A DNA stretch of 64,000 nucleotides. Origin: Megalobrama amblycephala. Taxonomy: Eukaryota; Chordata; Actinopteri; Cypriniformes; Xenocyprididae. The position numbers and the translations under genes were made by a program. Position 1 is the stretch's first letter; each line of letters starts with the position of its first letter. The notes under the pieces were generated by a model, which saw only the letters and a program-made list of their open reading frames with translations, did no database searches and was not told the origin of the DNA. The stretch spans positions 53,716,457 to 53,780,456 of the forward strand of contig NC_063045.1 of assembly GCF_018812025.1 (NCBI RefSeq). The letters are read 5' to 3'. Below are positions 1-11,225 of the stretch, in pieces.

Positions 1-1247
1 GACTGGGAGAGGACAGGGCATTATGGTATGCGTGTCCGCCATATGGACGCAGGTGTTTATAAACAGAGAGATGAGGGGATTAGAGGTTAGCATTATAGCA
101 TCTTATTTTACACCAATGAAGCTTTTCACCAACTCTGACATTTCAAAGACCACAATAACAGTCATCTGACATGCCTTAAATCCACTTCCCAACATAAACA
201 ACTCGCATAAAGTTTTCCACACACCCTGATAGAGAATTTAATAATGGACTGACTCATGTTTTATTTGTCATGTGGATTGTAGCGCAGTCACTCTACAGCA
301 AAGGACACATTTGACTGTTCTGTTCATTCATTCTGCACTGCTGACAGCTGCTAATCCCTCAATCCAATCAGCTCCTCCAGACTGGCTCATGAGCACATCG
401 GGTAGGACTCATCATCACCGTGCTCTAATTATAGAGTAGATGGGGCCAGCAGTAATGACACGGAGCACGCCAGCCAATCACAGGGCTTCTGATGAGTTTG
501 TTCTCAATGCTGAGGTGTTTCTTTAGAGAGTCTGTTCAAATGAAAAAATGAACTAATCGCCGTGGGTGTGCATGTGCGTTCACTCCTGAAGGAGACTTTT
601 TTTGTTGTTAACTTGTGGGGAGGTGAAAACAAGGAACACAACCCACAAACTGAATCATTGCAAGCTTCAAACCAGACAGAATATGGAATGAATAAACAGA
701 TCAGATTAGAACTAGCATTCTGCTAACTGCACAGTATATGTAAAAAATGTATTATATACAAGTCCCAGATCAGAACCCCTGGATAAACTGAGCTTGATTT
801 TTAATCTTTAAATCAATGATTGTTCCTACATTTAAGCTTGATACCCTATGAATATTAGAAGACTTTCTGTACAGATTAGATAAGGGGTGATTTCCAATCT
901 GACTGCGGCTCAGTTCAGGTCATAACATTTGATCGCTGCGCTGGAATGGATGCTCGGTTAAAATAACGGGCATTTCTGGTTGAATAACTTTGCTAAATAA
1001 TGTCAGTATCCAGTTTGGTGTCACCAGACATTGAACGGACAAGTCAAAGAGAGTCTGAGAGACCTGACTAAGCCTCTCGCTGTGTTGTATACAGATTGGA
1101 ATTGACCTACAACACGTCCTCCGGGGAATCTGAAACCCTGGCTTGAGTTTCTCTCTGTCTGATAGAGAGACAGTCAGACAGCAGAGGAGAAAGCGAAGGG
1201 ACTTCATTACAGAAAGCCAAGTTGCCCTTCGGGTCTGCTGTCAGCCT
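1..1247. other. non-coding stretch, no gene recognised
   Basis: I see no exon, RNA gene or clear transposon end here. The open reading frames are short and have no recognisable domain. Because the gdpd5 start exon at 4744-4860 is transcribed leftwards and its next coding exon is not in the window, this stretch is presumably gdpd5 intron. Confidence 0.5.
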
Positions 1248-2216
1248 TTAAAGGGTCATGAAACTCCCTGTTTCAGCATCAGTCAGTTCTCACCACAGTT
1301 TTGAAAAATGCTACAAAAGTCAGCTTGGTAAGATGGAATGGAGAGGGAAGGGGGGAGGCCGATAACACAGACAGTTTTATTTAGCTCTCATTGAGTTAAA
1401 AGCATCAAAGCTTCCTACAAAGGCACGCCGCAATGTACCAATACACGCAATACAATATACACAAGCTCACCGTAAATTAAACAAATAGAGACATCTCATG
1501 TGACTGCTATAATTTAACGCACAAATAAAAGCATAGCAGTCCGCATTTGTACTCAGCAACAGAAATATAGATTAACGTGCTGTTGCACGTTCAATAACTT
1601 TGAAGGCTTATTTTGCACCATTTTCATAATCCATTTGATCGGTTAAAGGGCCGTAAAGACCAGTTACACTCCTCCCAGTGTGGATGAATCGCGTTCGTGT
1701 CAAAGACTAAAAGAACTTATGTGACGCAGAAACTCGAACAAAGCCAAAACAGTAATTTTTGACCTATTACTGCATCTCTCAATATTGTATGCAATCGCAG
1801 TGTTTGAAACACCAGTCATAGGAAATCAACGCATGCTGCGGTGAATAATTAAGCGAGGCGTCTTCTCATAGGATAAGGGCACACAGTCTTATTAATAATT
1901 ATGGGACACTGATGAGTCATTGATGTACTATAGAGGGTATGCATTGACGTAACTTTCCTGCCGGAACACGCCCCCTCAGCCAGACTGAGTGGCAAAAGAG
2001 CCTGCTGCATGACTGGATTTAATAGGGGAAACTGCAAAAACACGAGTAAAACAAACAATTAAACTAAAGGTTAGACTCGATAGTGTTCCAGTAATCATGG
2101 ATATTGACATACAGCCAGTAATCCTGTTTCTAGACATTTATATGTGCCTGATTTTGACGCCGGGGAAATACATAAAGCAAATTTGCAGTAAACGCTTTAT
2201 ATAATATAGGTAGGTC

Positions 2217-2596
2217 TAAAGCCCAAAGTGTAGTTCATTTCTTACACATACGCAAGGGTCAGTATACAGTCACATGAAATTAATTTTCATCATCAGAAGA
2301 GTATGCGCAGACCGGAACACATGCAAGCTACAGCGATGATGGAGGCCTATATAGATAACAGATGCGAAGTGCGAAGAGGTTAGAAAGTACCCTCATTTGT
2401 ACAACTCTAGCATGAAAGAATACAAAGATGTTTGCATGGGTTGTAACTTGTGGCGAGAGATTGCTCAAAACTGCGCATGTGTTGAATGCCTACGAGTCAA
2501 ATAAAGTATATTTTCAAAGGCTGTGTGTTCGACTGTGCGCGTACATTAGCGTACGCGTAAAAAAAAACGAAGTAAACCCAAGGCTTTAATCTGGGT
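2217..2596. mobile_element. short inverted-repeat element, related to 22766-23036
   Basis: The left end reads CTAAAGCCCAAAGTGTAGTTC and the right end, on the other strand, starts AAAGCCTTGGGTTTACTTCG. A relative with ends AAAGCCCAAAGTATACTTC and AAGGCCCGGGTATACTTCA lies at 22766-23036. No coding capacity. Exact borders and target duplication are uncertain. Confidence 0.45.
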
Positions 2597-2717
2597 GATC
2601 ACATATATCAATGTTATACCTGTATATATCATCCAGCCCTAAAACTTGTAGGGCTAGTTTCACAGACAGGGCTTAGGCTATGCCAGGATTTAGCTTTATT
2701 TCAATTAGGGTATTTAA

Positions 2718-3678
2718 AGGTGCCCTAGAATTCAATATTGAATTTATATTGGCATAGTTGAATAACAAGAGTTCAGTACATGGAAAAGACATACACTGAG
2801 TTTCAAACTCCATTGTTTCCTCCTTCTTATATAAATCTCATTTGTTTAAAAGACCTCCGAAGAACAGGCGAATCTCAACATAACACCGACTGTTACGTAA
2901 CAGTCGGGATCATTAATATGTACGCCCCCAATATTTGCATATGCCAGCCCATGATCGAGGCATTAGACAAGGGCAGAACGTCTGGATCTGTGCACAGCTG
3001 AATCATCAGACTAGGAAAGCAAGCAAGAACAATCGCGAAAAATGGCAGATGGAGCGATAATAACTGACATGATCCATGATAACATGATATTTTTAGTGAT
3101 ATTTGTGAATTGTCTTTCTAAATGTTTCATTAGAATGTTGCTAATGTACTGTTAAATGTGGTTAAAGTTATCGTTTATTACTGTATTCACGGAGACAAGA
3201 GAGCCGTCGCTATTTTCATTTTTAAACACTTGCAGTCTGTATAATTCATAAACACAACTTCATTCTTTATAAATCTCTCCAATAGTGTGTAATGTTAGCT
3301 TTAGCCACGGAGCACCATCAAACTCATTCAGAATCAAATGTAAACATCCAAATAATTACTATACTCACAGGAATCGAAGCATGCATGCAGCATGCATGAC
3401 GAACATCTTGTAAAGATCCATTTTGAGGGTTATATTAGCTGTGTAAACTGTGTTTATGCTGTTCAAGGCAAGCGCGAGCTCCGGGGGAGGGGGAGCGGGA
3501 GATTTAAAGGGGCCGCAACCTATATATCGGTGCATAGTTAATGATGCCCCAAAATAGGCAGTTAAAAAAATTAATTAAAAAAAATCTATGGGGTATTTTG
3601 AGCTGAAACTTCACAGACACATTCAGGGGACACCTTAGACTTATATTACATTTTTTAAAAAGAAGTTCTAGGGCACCT
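2718..3678 (+). mobile_element. TTAA-flanked foldback element, family 1, copy A
   Basis: Starts AGGTGCCCTAGAA after TTAA (2714-2717) and ends TTCTAGGGCACCT before TTAA (3679-3682). It carries a 22 bp perfect palindrome centred on TTACGTAA, a region similar in all four copies (A, B, C, D), and a right half that reads through a segment around 3590-3660 shared with the different element at 6774-7472. No transposase is encoded, so it is non-autonomous. Confidence 0.8.
2886..2907. other. 22 bp perfect palindrome with TTACGTAA core
   Basis: CCGACTGTTAC followed by its exact reverse complement. The same palindrome is at 7645-7666. It carries one base change at 21507-21528 and is rearranged in copy D near 24897-24926. 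TTACGTAA is the ideal site of PAR bZIP and C/EBP-type factors. Whether it binds anything here is unknown. Confidence 0.6.
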
Positions 3679-3859
3679 TTAAGTAGCTTTTATAAACATA
3701 CCCTAGAAAAAAAAAAAACATACATTTTAGTCTAGGACTAGCTTAAGCCTTGTCTGTGAAACCGGGGGATACAGTTTTTGTCAGTGTTGTTTATTTAAAA
3801 ACAACCAATTTTGCAGAATATAAGATGGTAAATCTTTTAATTGATGAGTTTTCAATACA

Positions 3860-4132
3860 TTATATAACAATACAATATATAGGGTATGATTTTACCCCAA
3901 AATTCAACATATTGACAAAATGATAACTGCAAATCCATGTTTCGCTGCCTGGAGTCCAGTTGTTTCTGTGGATTGCAGCCATCCATTTGCTTCTCTTTTC
4001 TTTAGCTTTCGGCAGTCTGTAAAAATACACCTCAGATTTCTTGTCAAATCTATTTGTAGTCTCAATCGCAAAGCTCTTACCCGTTTTGAATGTGTTTTGT
4101 GTGTTTTTCGTGGCATTCACGCTGAAAACCAA
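3860..4132 (-). pseudogene. THAP-domain fragment of a transposase (relic)
   Basis: The 90-codon frame has the later part of a THAP zinc-finger domain: FYRLPKAKEKRSKWMAAIHR, then NNWTPGSETWICSYHFVN. It includes the conserved Trp, the Pro and the final C-x2-H pair (ICSYHF). The first Cys pair of the C2CH finger is missing: the expected place reads VFSVNATKN. The domain runs into unrelated sequence and a stop after HFVN. It lies near the right end of the TTAA-flanked element, where an N-terminal THAP domain of a Kolobok or P-element-like transposase would start. A cellular THAP gene exon is less likely, since the first zinc ligands are lost and no splice partner is visible. Confidence 0.55.
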
Positions 4133-4743
4133 AAAACAAATGCTGCCACTCAGTATTTTTGCCTCTCAATGGGTGTAACTGCAGTCGCTTCGGTCAACGG
4201 TGACGTCACCTGCATACCCTCTATAGTAGAAGGAAACGTCACCTCCACCACACGAAGATGAATTTAAACGCAAAAGTTGAAAATAGCGCAAAAAAGATTA
4301 AAATTCACAACAGTTAAAACTAAGGAATGGTAACATTGTCTTCTATGATGTTCAACACACAAAACTTTAGTTTAGGGTTTCATGACCCTTTAAAAGTATA
4401 TCCAGCAAAACATTTATGACCATACATTGGCAAAAACGACCAGAGAAATGTGTCAGTATCGTCAAAGTGGATCCATATCTATGATCCAGAGGTGTGGGAA
4501 TCATAGATGGCATCTGACACTGCAAAGCTCCACTAACTCGGTTAGAGTTAAGCTTTACACAACTTCCCACAGGAATTAATTGAATTTTCCACAAACAGTG
4601 TGATTTTCAGTAAAATGTGCTAATACAGTAAATTGATTAAAAAAAATTATACAGCAACATTATTCTGTATAATGTCCTATCATTCGGTTTCTATGTGGTT
4701 AGAATACAATGACTTCTCCCACAATTGATGATGCTGTGGTTAC

Positions 4744-4860
4744 CTTGGAGCTGTCGTCATGGGAGCGTTGGTACCGTTTCCAGCGGCAGCCGTAGATCCC
4801 GGTCAGACAGGACAGACACAGTTGTCTCTCATACACCTGTAACGGTTGGTGTTTCACCAT
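4744..4860 (-). CDS. gdpd5: glycerophosphodiester phosphodiesterase domain protein 5 (GDE2), first coding exon, partial
   Basis: Reads MVKHQPLQVYERQLCLSCLT then GIYGCRWKRYQRSHDDSSK, 39 codons, phase 0. From memory this is nearly identical to the cytoplasmic N terminus of vertebrate GDPD5, a six-pass membrane glycerophosphodiesterase (GDE2) reported to shed GPI-anchored proteins and promote neuronal differentiation. The splice donor (AAG|GTAACC) is at 4743 on the minus strand. A plausible acceptor (CTCCAG) lies just outside 4908, so the exon is about 4744-4908 with a short 5' leader. An in-frame upstream ATG at 4893 is unlikely because the MV[KR]HQPLQ start matches the family. The membrane segments and catalytic domain are not in the window and must lie to the left. 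The promoter and non-coding exon 1 should lie to the right. Confidence 0.88.
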
Positions 4861-4908
4861 AGTCAGGCCACAGCTGATCTGCAGACATCCCACTCACACA
4901 CTGCAGAC

Positions 4909-6769
4909 CTGGAGGGACGAGACACATCTGTGAGAAATGGCATTATCCGTAACAAGACATTGAGATGAAACCCTGTCTTCAACTAAATTATACTGTCAGT
5001 GTTGACATTGCACTGAAAAACCAGTGGAGGATTTAGCCGTTTAGCTTTGAGTCTGGGAAACTTGCCTTAGATAAACATACCAGAGAAAATCCTACAGCGC
5101 CGGAGCATAAACATCACGTCAGTAATAAATGAAGGAATCTGTAGGTCAACAGTAATGTGAGTTAACCTTGTCATTTTATGCCAAGTAAAATGAAAAGTAC
5201 AAAATCTTTTCATAATGAAACTATCATGGATAAGACAGGAAATGACATCAAACAGCAGCTGAAAACAATGGCAACACAACTGGCAGCACTTAAACAAATA
5301 CAATTAAAACACATTTATGGACCATTTGTTTTAATTCATTGTTTCATTGTTATTGGATATTTAAATGTACTTTTAGATTTAGATTACCTTTGCTGTCATC
5401 TAATGCTCAAAGTTAAAAAACAATTGGTAGAAATGACAATTTTCACCTGAGATTTGGAGCCAATTTACAGGGGTGTAGAAATGACTTTAGAAAGATGGCA
5501 GCATCATTTTTTTTTTTTATTTATACACAGAGATTGGTAGATCTATAGCAATCTTTGTTGCACTATATGCCAAAGGTGACAGTTCAAAAATTGCAAAAAG
5601 CACTTGTGTTTTTTGCCTCAAGTGTGCATGCCTGCAACTCAAGAAGTATTAAAGATATCTTAATATCCTTTTAAATTCTGGTTCTTAACTAACTTTCCTT
5701 CATTTTAAAGGCCCTCAATGGTTCAATTCCAGAGAAAAGGGGATCTTAATGCGGCTCCATGAGTAAAATGGTAAATTGTACACATTTTCAGTGGTCAAAA
5801 ACAAAATGTGGGTCACTTTGCATAAAGCTGACACTTTTTTTCTTTTAAAGAGGAATATCTGAAGAACAAATTATGTTGAAACTAGAAATGTATCTCGTGT
5901 GTTTTTCTATCAACTTAATTGCATAAAACATACCTGTCTGAGTGCCATAAATAATGACACGGAATGACCCAATAATAATGTAATATAACACTACTAAATG
6001 CAAATTTTAATTTTTTTTTTTTTTTTTTTTTTTTCATTTTTCATACTTTGCATTATAATGTTGAGATGCCTAAATTCACTTGTAGCATTTTAAAACTTTT
6101 TTGTGTGCATATGTTTTATTTTTTATTTCACTTATGCAAAGTAGTTTAGAAGAATTTTAGCATCAGCCATTTATTGGTTATCGGCCATAAAATTAAAATA
6201 ATTATCGGCTTATAGGTATCGTGTAAAAATGTAAATACTGGTGCATCCTTGCTAAAAAAATGTAAATGTAGATTTTCTATTTCTATTCATTCAAAATTAA
6301 GAAGTACTGATCATTTTGGACATACAAGTAACTCATAAATAAAAAAGAATATACAGTTATTCCACCATCCTGGCCAACCAGATAAGATCTAGCTGGATCA
6401 CAAGATTTCTTGGCAGATTTGTGTGCAATTTGCATCTGATGGTCAGTGAACGGACTGTTAGCGGCCCGTCTGAGGTTAAGAGCAGGTCCTACAGGACTCT
6501 GTGTGGCAGCAGCTTTTTGATTATGAGCTGTGAGACACACATACATAATTCCAGATTTTACATAATCAGATATTCAGATGCGACCCTACAGAATCAAAGC
6601 AGTTCTCTGTCAGTCTACAGGTCACCAAATTCCCCAAAGCTCAGTGCAGCAGACACCACCAGACTTAATCATAAACCTTTGCAGCTTGAGGAACAAGGTT
6701 CATACAGTTCCTGTATACAGCTGTGAAGCTGAAAAAGTTGGTAACTTTATTATAATAAAGTTTAATTTG
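4909..6769. other. gdpd5 upstream or intron 1, no gene
   Basis: AT-rich, with a poly-T run at 6010-6034 and several short frames without domains. No exon is recognised. Sequence near 5940-6000 (GGAATGACCC) resembles the degenerate array at 54050-54290, but only loosely. Confidence 0.5.
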
Positions 6770-6773
6770 TTAA

Positions 6774-7472
6774 AGGGGACCTACAGTATTATGTCCCTTT
6801 TCACAAGATGTAATATGTCTCTGGTGTCCCCAGAATGTGTCTGTGAAGTTTCAGCTCAAAATACCCTACAGATCATTTATTATAGCTTGTCAAATTTCAG
6901 TCAAATGAGCTGCTGATCCCGGCCCCCTTTCCAGAAGAAGGCGGAGCTTTAACAGCTCACGCTTTGGATACTCAACAACAACAAAGCTGGAGCATCTCAC
7001 GCAGTCAAAATGACAATTGTCAGTAACGGTGTTCAGCCTTACATTGTTCAAACCGGAGTCGGACACTGATGGAGAGACTCAGGATGAAGTTACAACTTTT
7101 AGAATGCAACTGGACATTTCTTAATGATTAGTGGATACATTTTAATAGTTGCTGTGGAGTTGATTCAACCCATCGACTAGCATGTACCGTCATGTTAATC
7201 TTTTGTACAAATCCAGCGTGGAACTGACCGATTTGTGAAGCAGTCCAACATAAAATGATTTGCGCAAATATATCCGGCACATTTCCTTTATAATTGAAAT
7301 CCAATTGAAATTCTGGAACCACGCATTTGAAGAGACCGTTTATGATTTATGGGGATTATAAAAAAAAGGAGTTGGTGGATTTTTACCATTATAGCTTGGT
7401 TGTTTACACACACTGTGGACACACATCTGTGTTCAAACACCTTATTAAAGTGAATTTTGCATAAGGTCCCCT
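6774..7472. mobile_element. TTAA-flanked foldback element E
   Basis: Starts AGGGGACCTACAG after TTAA (6770-6773) and ends ATAAGGTCCCCT before TTAA (7473-7476). The left portion (TGTCTGTGAAGTTTCAGCTC near 6837) is the reverse complement of the right portion of family 1 copies, so the two families share a segment. No coding capacity. The next element begins directly at its right TTAA. Confidence 0.75.
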
Positions 7473-7476
7473 TTAA

Positions 7477-8319
7477 AGGTGCCCTGGAATTAAAAATTGA
7501 ATTTACCGTGGCATAGTTGAATAACAAGAGTTCAGTACATGGAAATGACATACAGCGAGTCTCAAACACCATTGTTTCCTCCTTCTTATATAAATCTCAT
7601 CTGTGTAAAAGACCTCAGAAGAACAGGCGAATCTCAACATAACACCGACTGTTACGTAACAGTCGGGATCATTAATATGTACGCCCCCAATATTTGCTAT
7701 GCCAGTCCATGATCGAGGCATTACACAAGGGCAGCTAGTATTAACGTCTGGATCTGTGCACAGCTGAATCATCAGACTAGGTAAGCAAGCAAGAACAGCA
7801 GCAAAAAATGGCAGATGGAGCGTTAATAACTGACATGATCCATGATATCATGATATTTTTAGTGATATTTGTAAATTGTCTTTCTATTTTCATTTTTTAA
7901 ACACTTGCAGTCTGTATAATTCATAAACACAACTTCATTCTTTATAAATCTCTCCAACAGTGTGTAATGTTAGCTTTAGCCATGAAGCACCATCAAACTC
8001 ATTCAGAATCAAATGTAAACATCCAAATAAATACCATACTTACACGATTAGACATGCTGCATGACGAACACTTTGTAAAGATCCATTTTGAGGGTTATAT
8101 TAACTGTGTGAACTTTGTTTATGCTGTTAAAGGGGAGCACGAGAATTTAAAGGGACCGTAGCCTGAATCGGCGCATATTTAATGATGCCCCAAAATAGGC
8201 AGTTAAAAAAATGAATAAAAAAAAATCTGTGGGGTATTTTGAGCTGAAACTTCACAGACACATTCAGGGGACACCTTAGACTTACATTACATCTTTTGAA
8301 AACACGTTCTACAGCACCT
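7477..8319 (+). mobile_element. TTAA-flanked foldback element, family 1, copy B
   Basis: Starts AGGTGCCCTGGAA after TTAA 7473-7476 and ends ACAGCACCT before TTAA 8320-8323. It is 843 bp and about 120 bp shorter than copy A through internal deletions after 7880. It keeps the perfect 22 bp palindrome at 7645-7666. It abuts element E and shares its TTAA. Confidence 0.8.
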
Positions 8320-8354
8320 TTAACATCAGTTTAACAATACTTCTACAGCATTTG

Positions 8355-10805
8355 TATGGCGTTATTTTAGTGTCAATTGTCGAGAGCACATTATTGTGAC
8401 GCGAGAGCATATCAATGTAATGCGCGAGCGCAAATCTGTCCGCTCGCGCGCGGATTTCCTTTGCTCTCGCGCAAATCTGGACGCGCGCGCTCAAATATAC
8501 AGTGCTCTCTTATGAACTGCCTCTCCTCTCGCTCAGATATTGCGTGTGCACGCTCAAAACTGCACATGTGCGCTCACGAATCTCTCCGTGCTCTTGCAGA
8601 AATTAATTTGCTTTTGGATTAAATGCTGTCAAAAGTTATAAACCAATCAGAAGAGACGACTGATCCATGAAAATGCTACATGGAATCTTATTGGCTGAGA
8701 GTGAACTGCGCCTGGAATTCTTTCGACAAAAATATATATTTTATTTCTTTACAATTTAATAATATTTATCAAATGTAACCTAGTCTAACTGCATCACATT
8801 ACAGGTCAAACCCCTATTTATCTAAACAAACAAACAAAAAATGTTTCTTAAAGTTATTGTGGTCATACGTTTTGTGTTGAATTTTTTTTTTTAAAAATAG
8901 GTAACATTTTACAATAAGGTTTTTATTTGTTAACATTAGTTAATGTATTATCTAACATGAACTAACAATGTGCAATACATTACTGTAATTATTAATCTTT
9001 GTTAACGTTAAAAATACAGCTGTTTGTTGGTTGTTTACTTCACAGTGCATTTAATAATGTTAACAAATACAACATTTGATTTTAATAACGTATTAGTAAA
9101 TGTTGAAATTAACATTAACAAATATTAATAAATGCTGAAGAAGAGCAATTCATTATTAGTTAATGTTAACTAATGCAGTTAAATAATGCTAACGCAACCT
9201 TATTGTAAAGTATTACCAACAAACATCTTCTGATTTAAGACCGAACAAGATCAGGGTCAAATCGTCATTCCCTTAATACTTAATGTGGAGATCACACATA
9301 CCACCATAGTCAATTTCTTTTGAGGTCTGGTATAAAACATGACATACAAAAATACCTAAGCTCTTGTGTATGCACGATTAAGCAAAAGAACGCGATCTTA
9401 TTCCTAAATGACAACGATTCGGTTATGTCTATTAAACCTTTTGAAATTACAATCATACCAGAATATTTAAACCTGCTTTTGCATTGCTGCTGAAAGCAGT
9501 GGTCATGTAAGCTATATGTTTTAAACAGCTTCACAAAGTGTTTTCAACAACATACTATTGCTACATCTGTGTTGCAAACATTAAATAATAATGCAAGTAT
9601 TGCAATAACAATTTATAGTCTGAATATACACTGATTTCAGCAATTAAAATAAGTAGCTAAATGAATGTTGAAACTAATGTTGTTACACTGTTCTGCCAGT
9701 AGGTGGTGACCAGTGACTGTTAAAATGTATTTGATGTATCAGAATCATTAATTCCAGACCTCAAAAGAAATTGACTATAGTGGTATATGTGATCTCCACA
9801 TTAAGTATTAAGGGAATGACGATTTGACCCTGATCTTGTTCGGTCTTAAATCAGAAGATATTTGTTGGTAATACTTTACAATAAGGTTGCGTTAACATTA
9901 TTTAACTGCATTAGTTAACATTAACTAATAATGAATTGCTCTTCTTCAGCATTTATTAATATTTGTTAATGTTAATTTCAACATTTACTAATACGTTATT
10001 AAAATCAAATGTTGTATTTGTTAACATTATTAAATGCACTGTGAAGTAAACAACCAACAAACAGCTGTATTTTTAACGTTAACAAAGATTAATAATTACA
10101 GTAATGTATTGCACATTGTTAGTTCATGTTAGATAATACATTAACTAATGTTAACAAATAAAAACCTTATTGTAAAATGTTACCTATTTTTTTTTTTTTA
10201 ATTTCAACACAAAACGTATGACCACAATAACTTTAAGAAACATTTTTTGTTTGTTTGTTTAGATAAATAGGGGTTTGACCTGTAATGTGATGCAGTTAGA
10301 CTAGGTTACATTTGATAAATATTATTAAATTGTGAATAAATAAAATACATATCTTTGTCGAAAGAATTCCAGGCGCAGTTCACTCTCAGCCAATAAGATT
10401 CCATGTAGCATTTTCATGGATCAGTCGTCTCTTCTGATTGGTTTATAACTTTTGACAGCGTTTAATCCAAAAGCAAATTAATTTCTGCAAGAGCACGGAG
10501 AGATTCGTAGCGCACATGTGCAGTTTGAGCGCGCAGGACACGTTTGAGCACGCAGGAAACAGTTTGAGCGTGCACACGCAATATCTGAGCGAGAGGAGAG
10601 GCAGTTCATAAGAGAGCACTGTATATTTGAGCGCGCGTCCAGATTTGCGCGAGAGCAAAGGAAATCCGCGCGCGAGCGGACAGATTTGCGCGAGAGCAGA
10701 GGAAATCCGCGCGCGAGCGGACAGATTTGCGCTCGCGCATTACATTGATATGCTCTCGCGTCACAATAATGTGCTCTCGACAATTGACAGTAAAATAACG
10801 CCATA
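8355..10805. mobile_element. 2.45 kb palindromic element with about 1 kb arms
   Basis: The left arm (8355-9330) and right arm (9754-10805) are near-identical inverted copies around a 423 bp spacer. Ends read TATGGCGTTATTTTA and its complement. A direct CATTTG flanks both ends (8349-8354 and 10806-10811), a candidate 6 bp target duplication. The outer 250 bp of each arm is CpG-dense, built from repeats of GCGCGAGC and GAGCGCG. Each arm also holds a copy of a separate repeat (8895-9216 and 9868-10186) rich in GTTAACATTA. The right arm has an extra repeat unit (about 10520-10560 and 10676-10720). The spacer holds no transposase. I do not recognise the family. Confidence 0.75.
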
Positions 10806-10816
10806 CATTTGTAATT

Positions 10817-11225
10817 TTAGGTGCTGTTTACATGACACCTTTTCAACTAAAAACTGAAAACTTGTGTGTTTATGTTTTGGCAGTTTATTTACACAACAAC
10901 GGCCTTTAGGGGCCTGAAAACGGGTTTCAAAGTGCAAGTTTATGAAAATGATACCGTAATCATCTTTGTGTAAACTACAAAAATACACATTTGTGAAAAA
11001 GGTAACGCCATGCACATACCTATTAAATGTTCAGTCTATAGGCAAGTAATGTTTCTTTACAAAGGTATATCGCCAACTACTGGCCTGGCAACATAACACA
11101 GTGTTTTTAGTCATTTTCACGGATCCATGTGAACAGGGAACGTTTTGACAACATTGTCACCTGTATGAGAAAAACGCAAAGGAAAAACGTTTCCGTTTTA
11201 ATGCATCATTGTTGTAACAAGAAAT
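10817..11225 (+). mobile_element. short non-autonomous element, family F, copy 1
   Basis: Begins GTGCTGTTTACATGACACC and runs to the segment ending CGTTTCCGTTTTAATGCATC. About 410 bp, shared with 14206-14628, 17078-18240 (reverse), 60990-61380 (reverse) and 61392-61760. Marker block: CGCCAACTACTGGCCTGGCA. No coding capacity. Confidence 0.65.

Larger units (their letters stand above)
2651..3768. mobile_element. inverted-repeat element interrupted by copy A
   Basis: Ends read GTTTCACAGACAGGGCTTAG and, on the opposite strand, GTTTCACAGACAAGGCTTAA. The uninterrupted relative is at 50966-51204. In this copy the sequence is split at a TTAA by the 961 bp element at 2718-3678. Confidence 0.7.
1252..4389 (-). 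mobile_element. decayed TTAA-flanked DNA transposon with THAP relic (Kolobok-like)
   Basis: The left end reads AGGGTCATGAAAC just after a TTAA (1248-1251). The right end is its reverse complement just before a TTAA (4390-4393), giving a 13 bp exact terminal inverted repeat. A further inverted match lies inside: TACTATAGAGGGTATGCA near 1927 and on the minus strand near 4232, both reading inward, so the original inverted repeats were longer. A degenerate THAP domain is encoded on the minus strand about 260 bp from the right end. TTAA target sites, ends beginning AGGG and an N-terminal THAP domain are the known combination of Kolobok transposons. About 1.5 kb of the interior is later insertions (2217-2596 and 2651-3768). 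The family name is inference from these three traits. Confidence 0.6.

Noticed and set aside
2780..3001. 73-codon frame starting MEKTYTEFQTPLFPPSY, seen again at 21401 and 24845
   Set aside because: It repeats because it lies in family 1 transposon copies. Stops and shifts differ between copies and no domain is present.
4699..4893. 64-codon frame taken as a whole small gene
   Set aside because: Residues 13-51 are the GDPD5 N terminus. The rest is 5' leader on one side and intron after GTAACC on the other.
8377..8622. Cys/Arg-rich frames (8309-8622 and 10443-10857)
   Set aside because: They come from the CpG-rich array of the palindrome arms and appear on both strands.
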